The translations under genes and the position numbers were made by a program. A stretch of DNA of 34,230 nucleotides. Source: an uncultured Lachnospiraceae bacterium (lineage in GTDB: Bacteria; Bacillota; Clostridia; Lachnospirales; Lachnospiraceae). Below are positions 1-7,763 of the stretch, one piece after another. The stretch is taken from NCBI GenBank assembly GCA_934338765.1, contig CAKRHL010000004.1, forward strand, positions 1 to 34,230, given 5' to 3'. The notes under the pieces were generated by a model. The model worked only from the letters and a program-made list of their open reading frames with translations. It was not told where the DNA came from and searched no databases. Every line of letters starts with the position of its first letter. Positions within the stretch are counted from its first letter, which is position 1.

Positions 1-735
1 GGTACCTACCATGCATATTTCGGTTTCCAGGAGAAAGGTTCCTGGATCTTCCGTGACGAGTGGTATTCGGATACCCTTGGTATTGATGGCAAGGATATGA
101 AGAAAGCAGGACTGACATTCGATCAGGGTAACCTGTTCCAGTCAAAAGACAATCAGGTAACTGCTATTGAAGGTACACAGGTGCAGGATGCTGAGATCAA
201 GGGTAACGGTACATATACCGTTGGTGTAAGTGGACTGAACGGCTGCCTGGACACACAGGGAAGTTCAGAAATCGCAGTTTCCATGATCTATGTTGATACA
301 GATATCCCTATGAAAGCTAAGGATAACCCTGTAACAATCTCTGATGTGAAGCTTCTGTGCGATGGTAAGGAAATGACACTTCCAAGTGATACATTCTATC
401 CAAAGGAGTACACAGACGAGTCCGGACTTCTTCGTTTTGATCCGATGAACGCTTACCAGAAGGATCAGGGTGAGTATCCTGACAGCCCTGACATCACAGT
501 AGTTCCTTCTGATTCTATCCAGATTCAGTTTACTGTTTCCGGTTTCAACTCAGACAATCCGGATGCTGTAGCAGGTGCTGATGATGCAACAAGTGCATCA
601 AGCGATGCAAACACAACTTCTGATGCTTCTACAACTTCTACAACTTCTAAGAAGTCTTCACCGGTTGTTCCGATTGTGATCGTAGTTGTAGTAGTTGCTG
701 TAGTAGCAGTAGTCGTTGTAAAGAAGAAAAAATAA
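1..735 (+). CDS. C-terminal part of a tail-anchored, cell-surface beta-rich protein (5' truncated by window)
   Basis: The reading frame is open from base 1, so the gene starts upstream and at least 244 residues are visible. The body looks like a secreted beta-sandwich domain, rich in aromatic and polar strands without an obvious catalytic motif. A Ser/Thr/Ala/Asp-rich linker follows at about bases 565-655. The end is a single membrane segment made almost only of Val, Ile and Ala, closed by four lysines. That layout fits an outward-facing domain held by a C-terminal membrane anchor, with the lysines on the cytoplasmic side. The next genes are a carbohydrate importer, so a glycan-binding role is possible, but I do not recognise the family. 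A hairpin terminator follows directly, so it ends its own transcript. Confidence 0.8.
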   Translation, partial: GTYHAYFGFQEKGSWIFRDEWYSDTLGIDGKDMKKAGLTFDQGNLFQSKDNQVTAIEGTQVQDAEIKGNGTYTVGVSGLNGCLDTQGSSEIAVSMIYVDTDIPMKAKDNPVTISDVKLLCDGKEMTLPSDTFYPKEYTDESGLLRFDPMNAYQKDQGEYPDSPDITVVPSDSIQIQFTVSGFNSDNPDAVAGADDATSASSDANTTSDASTTSTTSKKSSPVVPIVIVVVVVAVVAVVVVKKKK

Positions 736-778
736 TTCCTGCAACGAGCATCTGCTGAATAAGTAGATTTCATTGAAA

Positions 779-809
779 GGAGATGGGGCACAACCTGTCT
801 CCTTTTTTC
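779..809 (+). terminator. Intrinsic terminator after the anchored surface protein
   Basis: GGAGATG (779-785) pairs with TGTCTCC (796-802) using two G-U pairs, and a run of six T follows at 803-808. It separates the anchored protein from the sugar transport operon. Confidence 0.75.
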
Positions 810-896
810 TCCGACATGAAATGACGCGGCATGTCGAATGAAAAGTCGTGTATTTTTTCTCTATTATTTATGGTATTCGCAGAGGAAAAATGCATG

Positions 897-902
897 TATA
901 AT
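897..902 (+). promoter_or_regulatory. Candidate -10 box of the sugar ABC operon
   Basis: A perfect TATAAT sits about 100 bases before the first permease gene, in an otherwise empty 190-base leader downstream of a terminator. No convincing -35 hexamer lies at 17 bp, so an activator may be needed. The leader between this box and the ribosome site shows no riboswitch that I recognise. Confidence 0.5.
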
Positions 903-1001
903 GATAATAGCGTAAACTCTATTTATCATCTTGATAGTCTGCTTTGGTCTGTTTACAGAGCTTTTGACGGTGGGATGAAATAAGTAATACAGGAGGTTAT
1001 T

Positions 1002-2474
1002 ATGAAAGAATCACAAACAGAGAAAAGGGGCACGGTAGATTATATCTATATGCTGCAGAGAGTTATTGCGATCTTCGCAGCACTTTCCGTTTTCTTCCCT
1101 TTTATGAATCCGACAAGGATTTGTAATCTTGTGAATGAGAACACATCGCTTTTCACAGCGGCTGTATCTTATTCTACTTTAACCAGTGAGGCTGGTCGTG
1201 CACTTCGTATGAACTGGCTGAGCCCAAGCGCATTCTACATCTTATATGCAGGTGCAGTAATTGCGTTGATCGGTGTAGCATTCGTTGTAGTAGGCGGATG
1301 TATGTCTCTTGGTAATACCAAGATGAAGAGAGCAGGTATTCTTTGGTCTGTTCTCGGTAGTATTGTTGAGATTGTTGGATTTGCAGCTACGATCATTGCA
1401 TACAACATCGTATGCAGTTCCACAATGGCATCCAAGCTTGAGAAAGTTGGTCCGCATTTCCCAACAGCGGCAGTAGTTTACATTGTTATAGCTATTATAC
1501 TTCTGCTTCTGTCTGTTGTTATTATGACCATGCTTCCGAAGGCGGCTCCGGATGAAGAGATGGAAATGAATCCACAGTACAAGCTGTTCCTGATGTTCCT
1601 GCCATTCCTGGCACTGGCATTCGTATTCTGCTACCTGCCACTTTGGGGATGGAGATATGCATTCTTTGATTATCAGACAGGTGGAACGCTGAGTATGTCA
1701 AACTTTGTAGGATTTAAGTGGTTTACATATTTGTTCCAGAATGCGGCAACACGAAGTGATATCATCCGTGTTATCAGAAATACAATGGCAATGTCCGGTT
1801 TAGGACTGATCACACAGTGGATCCCAATGGCGTTCGCTATTTTCCTCTGCGAGATCAAGAACCTTACGTTCCGTCGTTTCATTCAGACATTTACAACAGT
1901 ACCAAACTTCATCAGCTGGGTATTAGTATATGCTTTGGCAATCGCTATTTTCTCAAATGATGGTTTCATTAACACCTTTGCAAAGAGTGTTGGTCTCATG
2001 GCAAAGGATTCCAACGGTCATAACTTCCTGATGGGTGATCACTTCACATGGCTTAAGATGTGGGCATGGGGAACCTGGAAGGGTGTCGGCTGGAGTGCGA
2101 TCATTTACATTTCAGGTATCGCAGGTATCGACCAGCAGTTGTACGAGGCTGCTACGGTGGATGGTGCCGGACGTTTCCAGAAGATGTGGCATATCACAGT
2201 GCCCGGCCTTCTGCCAACCTTCTTCGTATTGTTACTGATGGCAGTTGCAGCAGTACTTAGTAACGGTCTTGATCAGTACCTGGTATTCTGTACACCACAG
2301 AATAAGAATCACATCGAGGTTCTTGATCTTTACGTTTACAACCTTGGTCTTGGTAGTGGCGGTAGTATCCCATTATCAACCGTGGTCGGTATGTTTAAGT
2401 CGGTCATCAGTGTAATCTTGCTGTTCGGAGCGAACTCGCTTTCTAAGGCGCTTCGTGGCGAGAGTATTGTATAA
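1002..2474 (+). CDS. ABC sugar transporter permease, LplB-like (CUT1), with extra N-terminal membrane domain
   Basis: Inner-membrane permease subunit of a carbohydrate importer. The C-terminal 300 residues are a standard LplB/CUT1 permease. The cytoplasmic EAA loop that docks the ATPase is visible as EAATVDGAG at residues 382-390. The protein has 490 residues where this family usually has about 300-320. The surplus is an N-terminal block of about 190 residues with four hydrophobic segments, ending in an acidic stretch before the permease proper. AGGAGG five bases upstream of the ATG fixes the start. The second permease follows 14 bases after the stop, so the two are translated as a pair. No ATPase is encoded in this locus. 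A shared MsmK-type ATPase elsewhere would be typical (family knowledge). Confidence 0.92.
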   Translation: MKESQTEKRGTVDYIYMLQRVIAIFAALSVFFPFMNPTRICNLVNENTSLFTAAVSYSTLTSEAGRALRMNWLSPSAFYILYAGAVIALIGVAFVVVGGCMSLGNTKMKRAGILWSVLGSIVEIVGFAATIIAYNIVCSSTMASKLEKVGPHFPTAAVVYIVIAIILLLLSVVIMTMLPKAAPDEEMEMNPQYKLFLMFLPFLALAFVFCYLPLWGWRYAFFDYQTGGTLSMSNFVGFKWFTYLFQNAATRSDIIRVIRNTMAMSGLGLITQWIPMAFAIFLCEIKNLTFRRFIQTFTTVPNFISWVLVYALAIAIFSNDGFINTFAKSVGLMAKDSNGHNFLMGDHFTWLKMWAWGTWKGVGWSAIIYISGIAGIDQQLYEAATVDGAGRFQKMWHITVPGLLPTFFVLLLMAVAAVLSNGLDQYLVFCTPQNKNHIEVLDLYVYNLGLGSGGSIPLSTVVGMFKSVISVILLFGANSLSKALRGESIV

Positions 2475-2488
2475 GGAGGTGAACACAA

Positions 2489-3454
2489 ATGGCAATGACA
2501 GCACAAGAAAAATTAGATGCTAAAAGAGAAAAAGAGTACAACAAGAAGCATAAACGTATGTACAAATTAAAACCGGGTGACATTGTGTTCAATATTTTGA
2601 ACTATGCATTTTTCATTTTGTTCACTCTCACCTGTATCTTCCCGTTCTATTATCTGTTGATCAACACGATTTCAGATAATGAAATGGTACAGAGAGGTTT
2701 GATCAATTTTATTCCTCATGGATTTAATCTTGATAACTATAAGGCATTGGCTGGTGTAGGTGATCTTGGTTATGCATTCATCGTATCTATCACCAGAACT
2801 ATTTTTGGTACCGCATTGATGGTACTTGCATCTGCTTTCGTAGGTTATCTGGTAACAAAGCAGGAGATGTGGCACAGAAGTCTGTGGTATCGTGCAATTG
2901 TTATCACAATGTACTTCAACGCAGGTTTGATCGCTACATACCTGAACCTGGTTATGCTGGGTCTGACAAACCACTACATGGTATACATCATCCCTGGTAT
3001 CGTGGCTCCATACAATATCATCCTGGTAAAGACTTATATCGAGTCTATTCCGGCTGAGCTTGAGGAGAGTGCATTTATCGATGGTGCATCTTACATGCAG
3101 GTATTTTCCAAGATTATCTGGCCACTGAGTAAGCCAATCCTTGCAACGATTGCTATCTTCGGTGCGGTAGGTCATTGGAACTCCTTCCAGGATTCCCTGA
3201 TTTACATGAGTAACTCACCTAAGCTGTATACACTGCAGCATAGATTGTATATTTACCTGAACCAGTCATCCAACCTGATGGCTTCCATGAACCAGGGTGG
3301 TGAGGCTGCGAGATCAGCATTTGCAGCAGCGCTGAATACAAAGGTTATCAAGTACACAATCTCTATGATTTCCGTTATTCCTATCTTGGTTGTGTACCCA
3401 TTCATGAACAGATACTTCGAAAAAGGTATCATGCTGGGTGCTGTAAAGGGTTAA
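2489..3454 (+). CDS. ABC sugar transporter permease, YtcP/AraQ-like (CUT1)
   Basis: Second inner-membrane permease of the importer, 321 residues, normal for the family. A charged Lys/Glu-rich N-terminus is followed by about six membrane segments. The EAA loop reads EESAFIDGAS from residue 192, the ATPase contact site. It ends with the short Lys/Gly tail typical of YtcP-type permeases. An AAGGAGG site overlaps the stop of the previous gene, with nine bases to the ATG. Together with the upstream permease and the downstream lipoprotein it makes the membrane part of an LplABC-like uptake system. The substrate cannot be read from sequence; this branch often takes complex or polymeric sugars, so an oligosaccharide is an inference. 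Confidence 0.93.
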   Translation: MAMTAQEKLDAKREKEYNKKHKRMYKLKPGDIVFNILNYAFFILFTLTCIFPFYYLLINTISDNEMVQRGLINFIPHGFNLDNYKALAGVGDLGYAFIVSITRTIFGTALMVLASAFVGYLVTKQEMWHRSLWYRAIVITMYFNAGLIATYLNLVMLGLTNHYMVYIIPGIVAPYNIILVKTYIESIPAELEESAFIDGASYMQVFSKIIWPLSKPILATIAIFGAVGHWNSFQDSLIYMSNSPKLYTLQHRLYIYLNQSSNLMASMNQGGEAARSAFAAALNTKVIKYTISMISVIPILVVYPFMNRYFEKGIMLGAVKG

Positions 3455-3494
3455 TGCCAGAGTGCAGACTGATATTCTAAGAGATTATGAGATG

Positions 3495-3523
3495 CCGGGG
3501 ACACGCTGGTGTCCCTGGTTTTT
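3495..3523 (+). terminator. Hairpin terminator between permease and yesL-like gene
   Basis: CCGGGGACAC (3495-3504) and GTGTCCCTGG (3509-3518) form a 10-bp stem with one G-U pair and a four-base loop, followed by TTTTT. It probably lowers, rather than abolishes, transcription into the downstream locus genes. Confidence 0.8.
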
Positions 3524-3588
3524 CAACAATATGTGCCATGGGTGCATATGGGGAGAAAGGTCTGATTACACGAAGGAGATAAGACAGA

Positions 3589-4272
3589 ATGAAGTTTTTT
3601 AGTGTGGATAGTCCCTTATACAAATTTATGAACCGTCTGATGGATGTGTTTAAGCTCAATTGCATGTGGCTTTTATGCAGCCTGCCCATCGTGACGATGG
3701 GAGCGGCAACTACAGCTGCTTATACGATCACGCTGAAGATGGTGGATGAAGAAGAAGGATATATTGCCGGTCCTTTTTGGAGGGAATTTAAGGCAAACCT
3801 GAAAAAAGGAAGTATTTTAGGGATTATTGCGATGGTTGCAAGTTATGCGGTATATCTGGATTTTCAGTTATATCATGCGGCAAAGCAGCACAATATGATG
3901 TTTTTGATCATTGGTGTGATAGGCATTTATCTGATTTTTATGCATATGGTATTTGCGTTTCCGTTATTGGCACGTTATGAAAACAGCATCATCAATACGA
4001 TGCGTAATTCCTATTCCATAGCAGCGAAGTTTCTTGGCAGAACAGCGTTTCTGGCAGTGCTTCTGGTGATAGAAATGGCTATCATCCTGTGGAATCTGAC
4101 AACAATATTTGCCGGAGTTCTGATCGGACCGGCATGTATTATGCTTACGATCAGCGGTTTTGCAGGTTCATTCTTCAAGGTGATCGAGAGAGAAAATCTC
4201 ATGACTGAAATGGAAGAAAAGAATTCTACACATCTGAATGGAGAACCGATTTCCCATGATGATGAGATATAG
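3589..4272 (+). CDS. YesL-family (DUF624) membrane protein
   Basis: 227-residue integral membrane protein with about five hydrophobic segments and the N-terminal pattern of DUF624: a short amphipathic start (MKFFSVDSPLYKFMNRLMD), then a first membrane helix with a SLPIVTMGAATTA motif. DUF624/YesL genes are regularly found inside LplABC-type carbohydrate loci in Bacilli and Clostridia; their biochemical role is not established. Here it sits between the permeases and the binding protein, as in those loci. AAGGAG ten bases upstream supports the start. The C-terminal 25 residues are hydrophilic. Confidence 0.85.
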   Translation: MKFFSVDSPLYKFMNRLMDVFKLNCMWLLCSLPIVTMGAATTAAYTITLKMVDEEEGYIAGPFWREFKANLKKGSILGIIAMVASYAVYLDFQLYHAAKQHNMMFLIIGVIGIYLIFMHMVFAFPLLARYENSIINTMRNSYSIAAKFLGRTAFLAVLLVIEMAIILWNLTTIFAGVLIGPACIMLTISGFAGSFFKVIERENLMTEMEEKNSTHLNGEPISHDDEI

Positions 4273-4327
4273 CCGCAGACAGAGAATGTATATCGTGTGC
4301 TTTACAGGAGCTGCACGACTAGCATAG

Positions 4328-4333
4328 TATAAT
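4328..4333 (+). promoter_or_regulatory. Candidate -10 box before the binding-protein gene
   Basis: TATAAT lies 44 bases before the ATG of the lipoprotein gene. No good -35 is present at normal spacing (the nearest candidate, TTTACA, is 21 bp away). Separate expression of the binding protein would fit the need for more binding protein than permease, but this is weakly supported. Confidence 0.35.
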
Positions 4334-4371
4334 TAGGGCAGGGGAACAAACAATAAGAAAGGATGGATAAC

Positions 4372-6078
4372 ATGAAAAAAGGATTGGGAAAGAGAATGCT
4401 TTCCATGCTCCTTGCAACAAGCATGGTAGCAGGAACAACCGTTGCAGCCACAGGTTGTAAGTTCGGCAGCAACAGCAACGAGCCAATTACCCTGACTGTA
4501 TACAGCCAGGTAGCAAACTCTTCAGGATTACAGAAAGGATGGTCAGCTGATATCATTAAAGATAAGTTTAATGTAAAGCTGAATATCGTACCTGATGAGA
4601 GTGGTACATTCCAGACCAGAATGTCAGATAAGGATCTTGGAGATATCATTATCTGGGGTCACACAGATGACAACTATGCAGCAGCTGTTAAGGCGGGTCT
4701 GCTTTATGATCTGGAAGAGGACGACATTCTTAAGGAAAATGCACCATATGTGTATGATAACATGAAGGATTCCATTGCAAAGAATAAGAGACTTTCTGCA
4801 ACGATTCTTGGTGATGGAAATGACAAGCTTTATGGATGGGGCGGCGAGGTTGCTACCTCTAGTAAGGATCATCAGTCATTCTTCTATACATGGGATACCC
4901 GCTGGGATCTCTACAAGAAGATGGGATATCCTAAGGTTAAGGATATGAATGACATGGCAGATCTTCTTAAGAAGATGCAGAAGATGGATCCTAAGGATGA
5001 TGCAGGCGGAAAGACATACGCAGTTTCTCTGTGGCCTGACTGGGATGATGCAATGGTTATGTACGTTAAGGCAACAGCTACTGCATATTATGGTTATGAT
5101 GAGCTGGGTATCGGTCTCTATGATCCAACCACAGGTAAATATCATGATGCACTTGAGGAGAATGGACCATACCTTGAGATGCTGAAATGGTACAACAATC
5201 TGTACCGTGAGGGTCTTGTAGATCCTGATTCCATGACACAGACATATGAGCAGATGTCAGAGAAGGTAATCAACGGTGGTGTACTGTTCTCTATCTTCAA
5301 CTATTCCGGATCACTTGCTTTCAATACAGATAAGCATATGAAGGATGGTCAGTACATGTATTGTATGAAACCTAGCGAAGCATCTCCTATCGTTTACGGT
5401 ATGAGCACACTTGGTACAGGTTATACATCATCTATCGGTGCTAACTGTGAGTATCCTGAGCTTGCACTGGAAGTTCTGAACTACTTCGCAACTCCAACCG
5501 GACGTCTGGAGTACGCTTACGGTCCTAAGGATGAGTGCTGGTACTACAAGGACAAGAAGACATACCTTACAGAGCTTGGTGACGCTTGTAGAAAAGATCT
5601 GAAGACAAAGATGACAGATCACGAGGGTACATTCCAGGATGGTCAGCTTCAGATGGCAGTTTCTACATGGAACATTGATGCTGAGAACCCTGAGACAGAC
5701 GGTGAGACATATAATGCTGATAACTGGGCTTCTACACAGGAGTCATCTAAGTATGACATCCAGGAAGACTGGAAGAAGAAGACCGGTTGTGAGGGTATCA
5801 ACGATTACATGGAGAAGGGAAAATATACCGTATCTCCGGGAACCGATTACTCACCAAGTGCAAAGTCTGATGAGTTAAAGACTGTATGGAAGCAGGTAAC
5901 AGATACCATCAAGAACGAGTCTTGGAACGCTCTGTATGCAAAGAACGATGCTCAGTTCGACAAGGCTGTTGCAAAGATGAAGAAAGATACTGCCGGATAT
6001 GGTTATGATAAGTGTCTGGAGTGGTCTCAGAAAGAGGCTGCTACACGTAAGTCTCTGGAGGATCAGCTTCAGAACTAA
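4372..6078 (+). CDS. Extracellular solute-binding lipoprotein of the sugar ABC importer (LplA-like)
   Basis: Surface lipoprotein that captures the sugar and delivers it to the two upstream permeases. I place the start at 4372 rather than the in-frame ATG at 4363. The Shine-Dalgarno AAGAAAGGA overlaps the first ATG but is about nine bases from the second, and that start gives a classic MKKGLGKRML signal sequence. The lipobox is VAATGC with the lipidated Cys at residue 29, then a short polar linker. At 568 residues it matches the long LplA-type group of family 1 binding proteins. It is rich in Trp, Tyr and Asp (for example WGGE, DTRWDLYKKMGYPK), as expected for sugar stacking. A strong terminator follows. 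Confidence 0.92.
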   Translation: MKKGLGKRMLSMLLATSMVAGTTVAATGCKFGSNSNEPITLTVYSQVANSSGLQKGWSADIIKDKFNVKLNIVPDESGTFQTRMSDKDLGDIIIWGHTDDNYAAAVKAGLLYDLEEDDILKENAPYVYDNMKDSIAKNKRLSATILGDGNDKLYGWGGEVATSSKDHQSFFYTWDTRWDLYKKMGYPKVKDMNDMADLLKKMQKMDPKDDAGGKTYAVSLWPDWDDAMVMYVKATATAYYGYDELGIGLYDPTTGKYHDALEENGPYLEMLKWYNNLYREGLVDPDSMTQTYEQMSEKVINGGVLFSIFNYSGSLAFNTDKHMKDGQYMYCMKPSEASPIVYGMSTLGTGYTSSIGANCEYPELALEVLNYFATPTGRLEYAYGPKDECWYYKDKKTYLTELGDACRKDLKTKMTDHEGTFQDGQLQMAVSTWNIDAENPETDGETYNADNWASTQESSKYDIQEDWKKKTGCEGINDYMEKGKYTVSPGTDYSPSAKSDELKTVWKQVTDTIKNESWNALYAKNDAQFDKAVAKMKKDTAGYGYDKCLEWSQKEAATRKSLEDQLQN

Positions 6079-6124
6079 TCGTGAGACGGATTCACGTATT
6101 CAGGCGATGTAATGTAAACAGATG

Positions 6125-6159
6125 CAGCTCCGTGGAGAGATCCATGGGGCTGTATTTTT
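6125..6159 (+). terminator. Intrinsic terminator of the sugar uptake locus
   Basis: CAGCTCCGTGGA (6125-6136) pairs with TCCATGGGGCTG (6141-6152) over 12 bp with two G-U pairs and a GAGA loop, followed by TATTTTT. Confidence 0.88.
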
Positions 6160-6221
6160 GTGCATTAGGAAAATACTTGTAACAAAGAGGAAAGCATGAA
6201 GAGTGAAGCCAACGATTTTTC

Positions 6222-6250
6222 TTGCACTTCCGGATAAAACGTGATAGGAT
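6222..6250 (+). promoter_or_regulatory. Sigma-A-type promoter for the queT transcript
   Basis: TTGCAC (6222-6227), 17-bp spacer, TAGGAT (6245-6250). It lies downstream of the previous terminator and about 50 bases before the riboswitch aptamer, leaving a leader of roughly 95 bases. Confidence 0.6.
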
Positions 6251-6300
6251 AGGTAACAGCGATTTTGTAAGGGGTACAATTCGTAAAGAAACAGAAATAC

Positions 6301-6343
6301 CGAGTGTTCGAGACCTTCCACTCGTAAAACAAAACTAAAGGAG
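6301..6343 (+). promoter_or_regulatory. preQ1-I riboswitch (translational)
   Basis: P1 is CGAGTG (6301-6306) with CACTCG (6319-6324), a perfect 6-bp stem closing the 12-base loop TTCGAGACCTTC. An A-rich tail TAAAACAAAACTAAAGGAG follows at 6325-6343. This is the preQ1-I layout: one hairpin whose loop C residues pair with the end of the A-rich tail to form an H-type pseudoknot. Here loop ACCTT (6313-6317) can pair with AAGG (6338-6341), which is the Shine-Dalgarno of the next gene. Ligand binding should therefore hide the ribosome site. The downstream gene is a queuosine-precursor transporter, the expected target. Confidence 0.88.
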
Positions 6344-6351
6344 ACTTAGAA

Positions 6352-6915
6352 ATGAAAAACAAAAAACTCTATTTTATCACACAGGCAGCTATGATCGCTG
6401 CAATCTACATTGTGATGACAATGTTTATCAACACATTCAATCTTGCATCAGGATCCATCCAGATCAGAATATCCGAGGCGCTGACGGTGCTGCCGTTTTT
6501 TACACCTGCCGCCGTACCGGGACTTTTTATCGGCTGCCTGTTAAGTAATCTGCTGACAGGAGCTATGCTGCCGGACGTGATTTTTGGCAGTCTGGCTACA
6601 CTTTTGGGGGCGCTTGGTAGCTATGCACTGAGGAAACATTCTTTCCTGGTGACATTACCACCGGTAATTGCCAATATGGCTATTATCCCATTTGTTCTGC
6701 GCTACGCATATGGTATGACATTTATCGTACATGGCGTGGATGTATCCATTCCATTTCAGGCACTGACTGTAGGTGCGGGTGAGGTAGTAAGCTGCTGTAT
6801 CCTTGGTAATGTACTGATCAAGGCGCTGACACCGTACCGTCATATCATATTCCAGAGTGATGCGGATGCGGAACAGAATTCTGCTATGTCAAAGAATATG
6901 GTAAATAACAAATAA
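6352..6915 (+). CDS. queT: QueT-family queuosine precursor (preQ1) transporter, ECF-type substrate component
   Basis: 187-residue membrane protein that imports a queuosine precursor for tRNA wobble-base modification. The N-terminus (MKNKKLYFITQAAMIAAIYIV) and the motif RISEALTVLPFFTPAAVPGL are typical of the QueT family, substrate-binding S components of ECF-type importers. About five to six hydrophobic segments are present, with GCLLSNLLTGA in the middle. The family is usually about 160-170 residues; the extra length here is a hydrophilic C-terminal tail. The preQ1-I aptamer overlapping its ribosome site independently supports the substrate. The energy-coupling module is not in this window. 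Confidence 0.92.
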   Translation: MKNKKLYFITQAAMIAAIYIVMTMFINTFNLASGSIQIRISEALTVLPFFTPAAVPGLFIGCLLSNLLTGAMLPDVIFGSLATLLGALGSYALRKHSFLVTLPPVIANMAIIPFVLRYAYGMTFIVHGVDVSIPFQALTVGAGEVVSCCILGNVLIKALTPYRHIIFQSDADAEQNSAMSKNMVNNK

Positions 6916-6933
6916 AACGGATTGATATAAGGT

Positions 6934-7027
6934 CCATACCCCGAATGAAATTCAAAGATATACAAACTATAAATAGAAAAAAGACAGCTTAATGATCTTA
7001 ATTTAAGCTGTCTTTTTTAGGGTATGG
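6934..7027. terminator. Nested, bidirectional terminator between convergent genes
   Basis: Inner stem: AAAAAAGACAGCTTAA (6977-6992) with TTAAGCTGTCTTTTTT (7003-7018), a perfect 16-bp stem that carries its own A and T tracts and so works in both directions. Outer stem: CCATACCC (6934-6941) with GGGTATGG (7020-7027) can close around it. It separates queT (plus) from the convergent minus-strand gene. Confidence 0.85.
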
Positions 7028-7100
7028 GTAAATGCTCGTAACGTAGAGTGAGCAAGGGCAAAACGCTGGTTTTGTCCTTATTGCTGTATATAAGCTGATT

Positions 7101-7580
7101 TTATTTTACAGAGGCTTCATTCATAACCTGACAGACCGTATCAAGGATCAGCTGGGAGGTATATGGTGAATCATCCGACAAAACAACCTGATCCGGAGCG
7201 ATATCCTGTGCCAGCTGATCCGATATTTCCTTGACAGCAGGTTTAATGAGAGGATACATGGTTTCAACGGATTCCTTTAGATTTACGATTTCAACAGATT
7301 TTACCCGATCCTTATCCAATGAGACTCTGAGATGGATCTTGGATTCTCCGAGAGTCAGTTCGCTGTTATATACGCCGGCTATGTATTTATCCGAGTCGGT
7401 AGAAGCAGACTTTTTCGAACTGGAGATTGCCGATGGGGAAGATGTGCTGGCACTTTCTTTTCCTTTGCCCGGCCAGAACATAAAGAAAAGAAGTACGAGC
7501 AGTAAAATGCCCAGACCCACAAAAACAGCAGTATAAATAATTTCCTTCATTTGAAATATGACAATTCTGGTACGCGACAT
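7101..7580 (-). CDS. Single-pass membrane protein with divergent FMN-binding-like domain
   Basis: 159 residues. The start is the ATG at 7580, chosen because GGGAGG lies eight bases upstream on the minus strand. There is a cytoplasmic N-terminus of about 15 residues, one strong membrane segment (about residues 16-36), a Ser/Lys-rich linker, then an extracellular domain of about 95 residues. That domain follows the order seen in FMN_bind domains of RnfG/NqrC type proteins: YIAGVYNSEL start, a central strand KSVEIVNLKESVE, and a C-terminal SDDSPYTSQLILDTV. The last motif replaces the SGAT-TS signature in which Thr carries covalent FMN. The key Thr context is not preserved, so flavin attachment is doubtful. 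No operon partner; it is divergent from addB. Confidence 0.7.
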   Translation of the reverse strand: MSRTRIVIFQMKEIIYTAVFVGLGILLLVLLFFMFWPGKGKESASTSSPSAISSSKKSASTDSDKYIAGVYNSELTLGESKIHLRVSLDKDRVKSVEIVNLKESVETMYPLIKPAVKEISDQLAQDIAPDQVVLSDDSPYTSQLILDTVCQVMNEASVK

Positions 7581-7680
7581 AGGAAAACCTCCCAATATGA
7601 TAAATTTCCGGTTATTACAGTATATTCAAAAAGGAGAAGGATAGAACCCGGATACGCTTTTCTTGCAGTAGAAAATAACG

Positions 7681-7686
7681 TATAAT
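7681..7686 (+). promoter_or_regulatory. Candidate -10 box for addBA
   Basis: TATAAT lies 77 bases before the addB start in the divergent spacer. The -35 region (TTTTCT at 17 bp) is weak. Confidence 0.45.
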
Positions 7687-7763
7687 AAAAGGAAATGTTT
7701 GAAGCAGGAAATAAGAGAGAACTAAGTAATATTTTCGGGTAAGACAGTAATGGGAGGAATAAA

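Noticed and set aside
2672..3175. Minus-strand frame of 167 codons
   Set aside because: Antisense to the second sugar permease with no recognisable domain or ribosome site.
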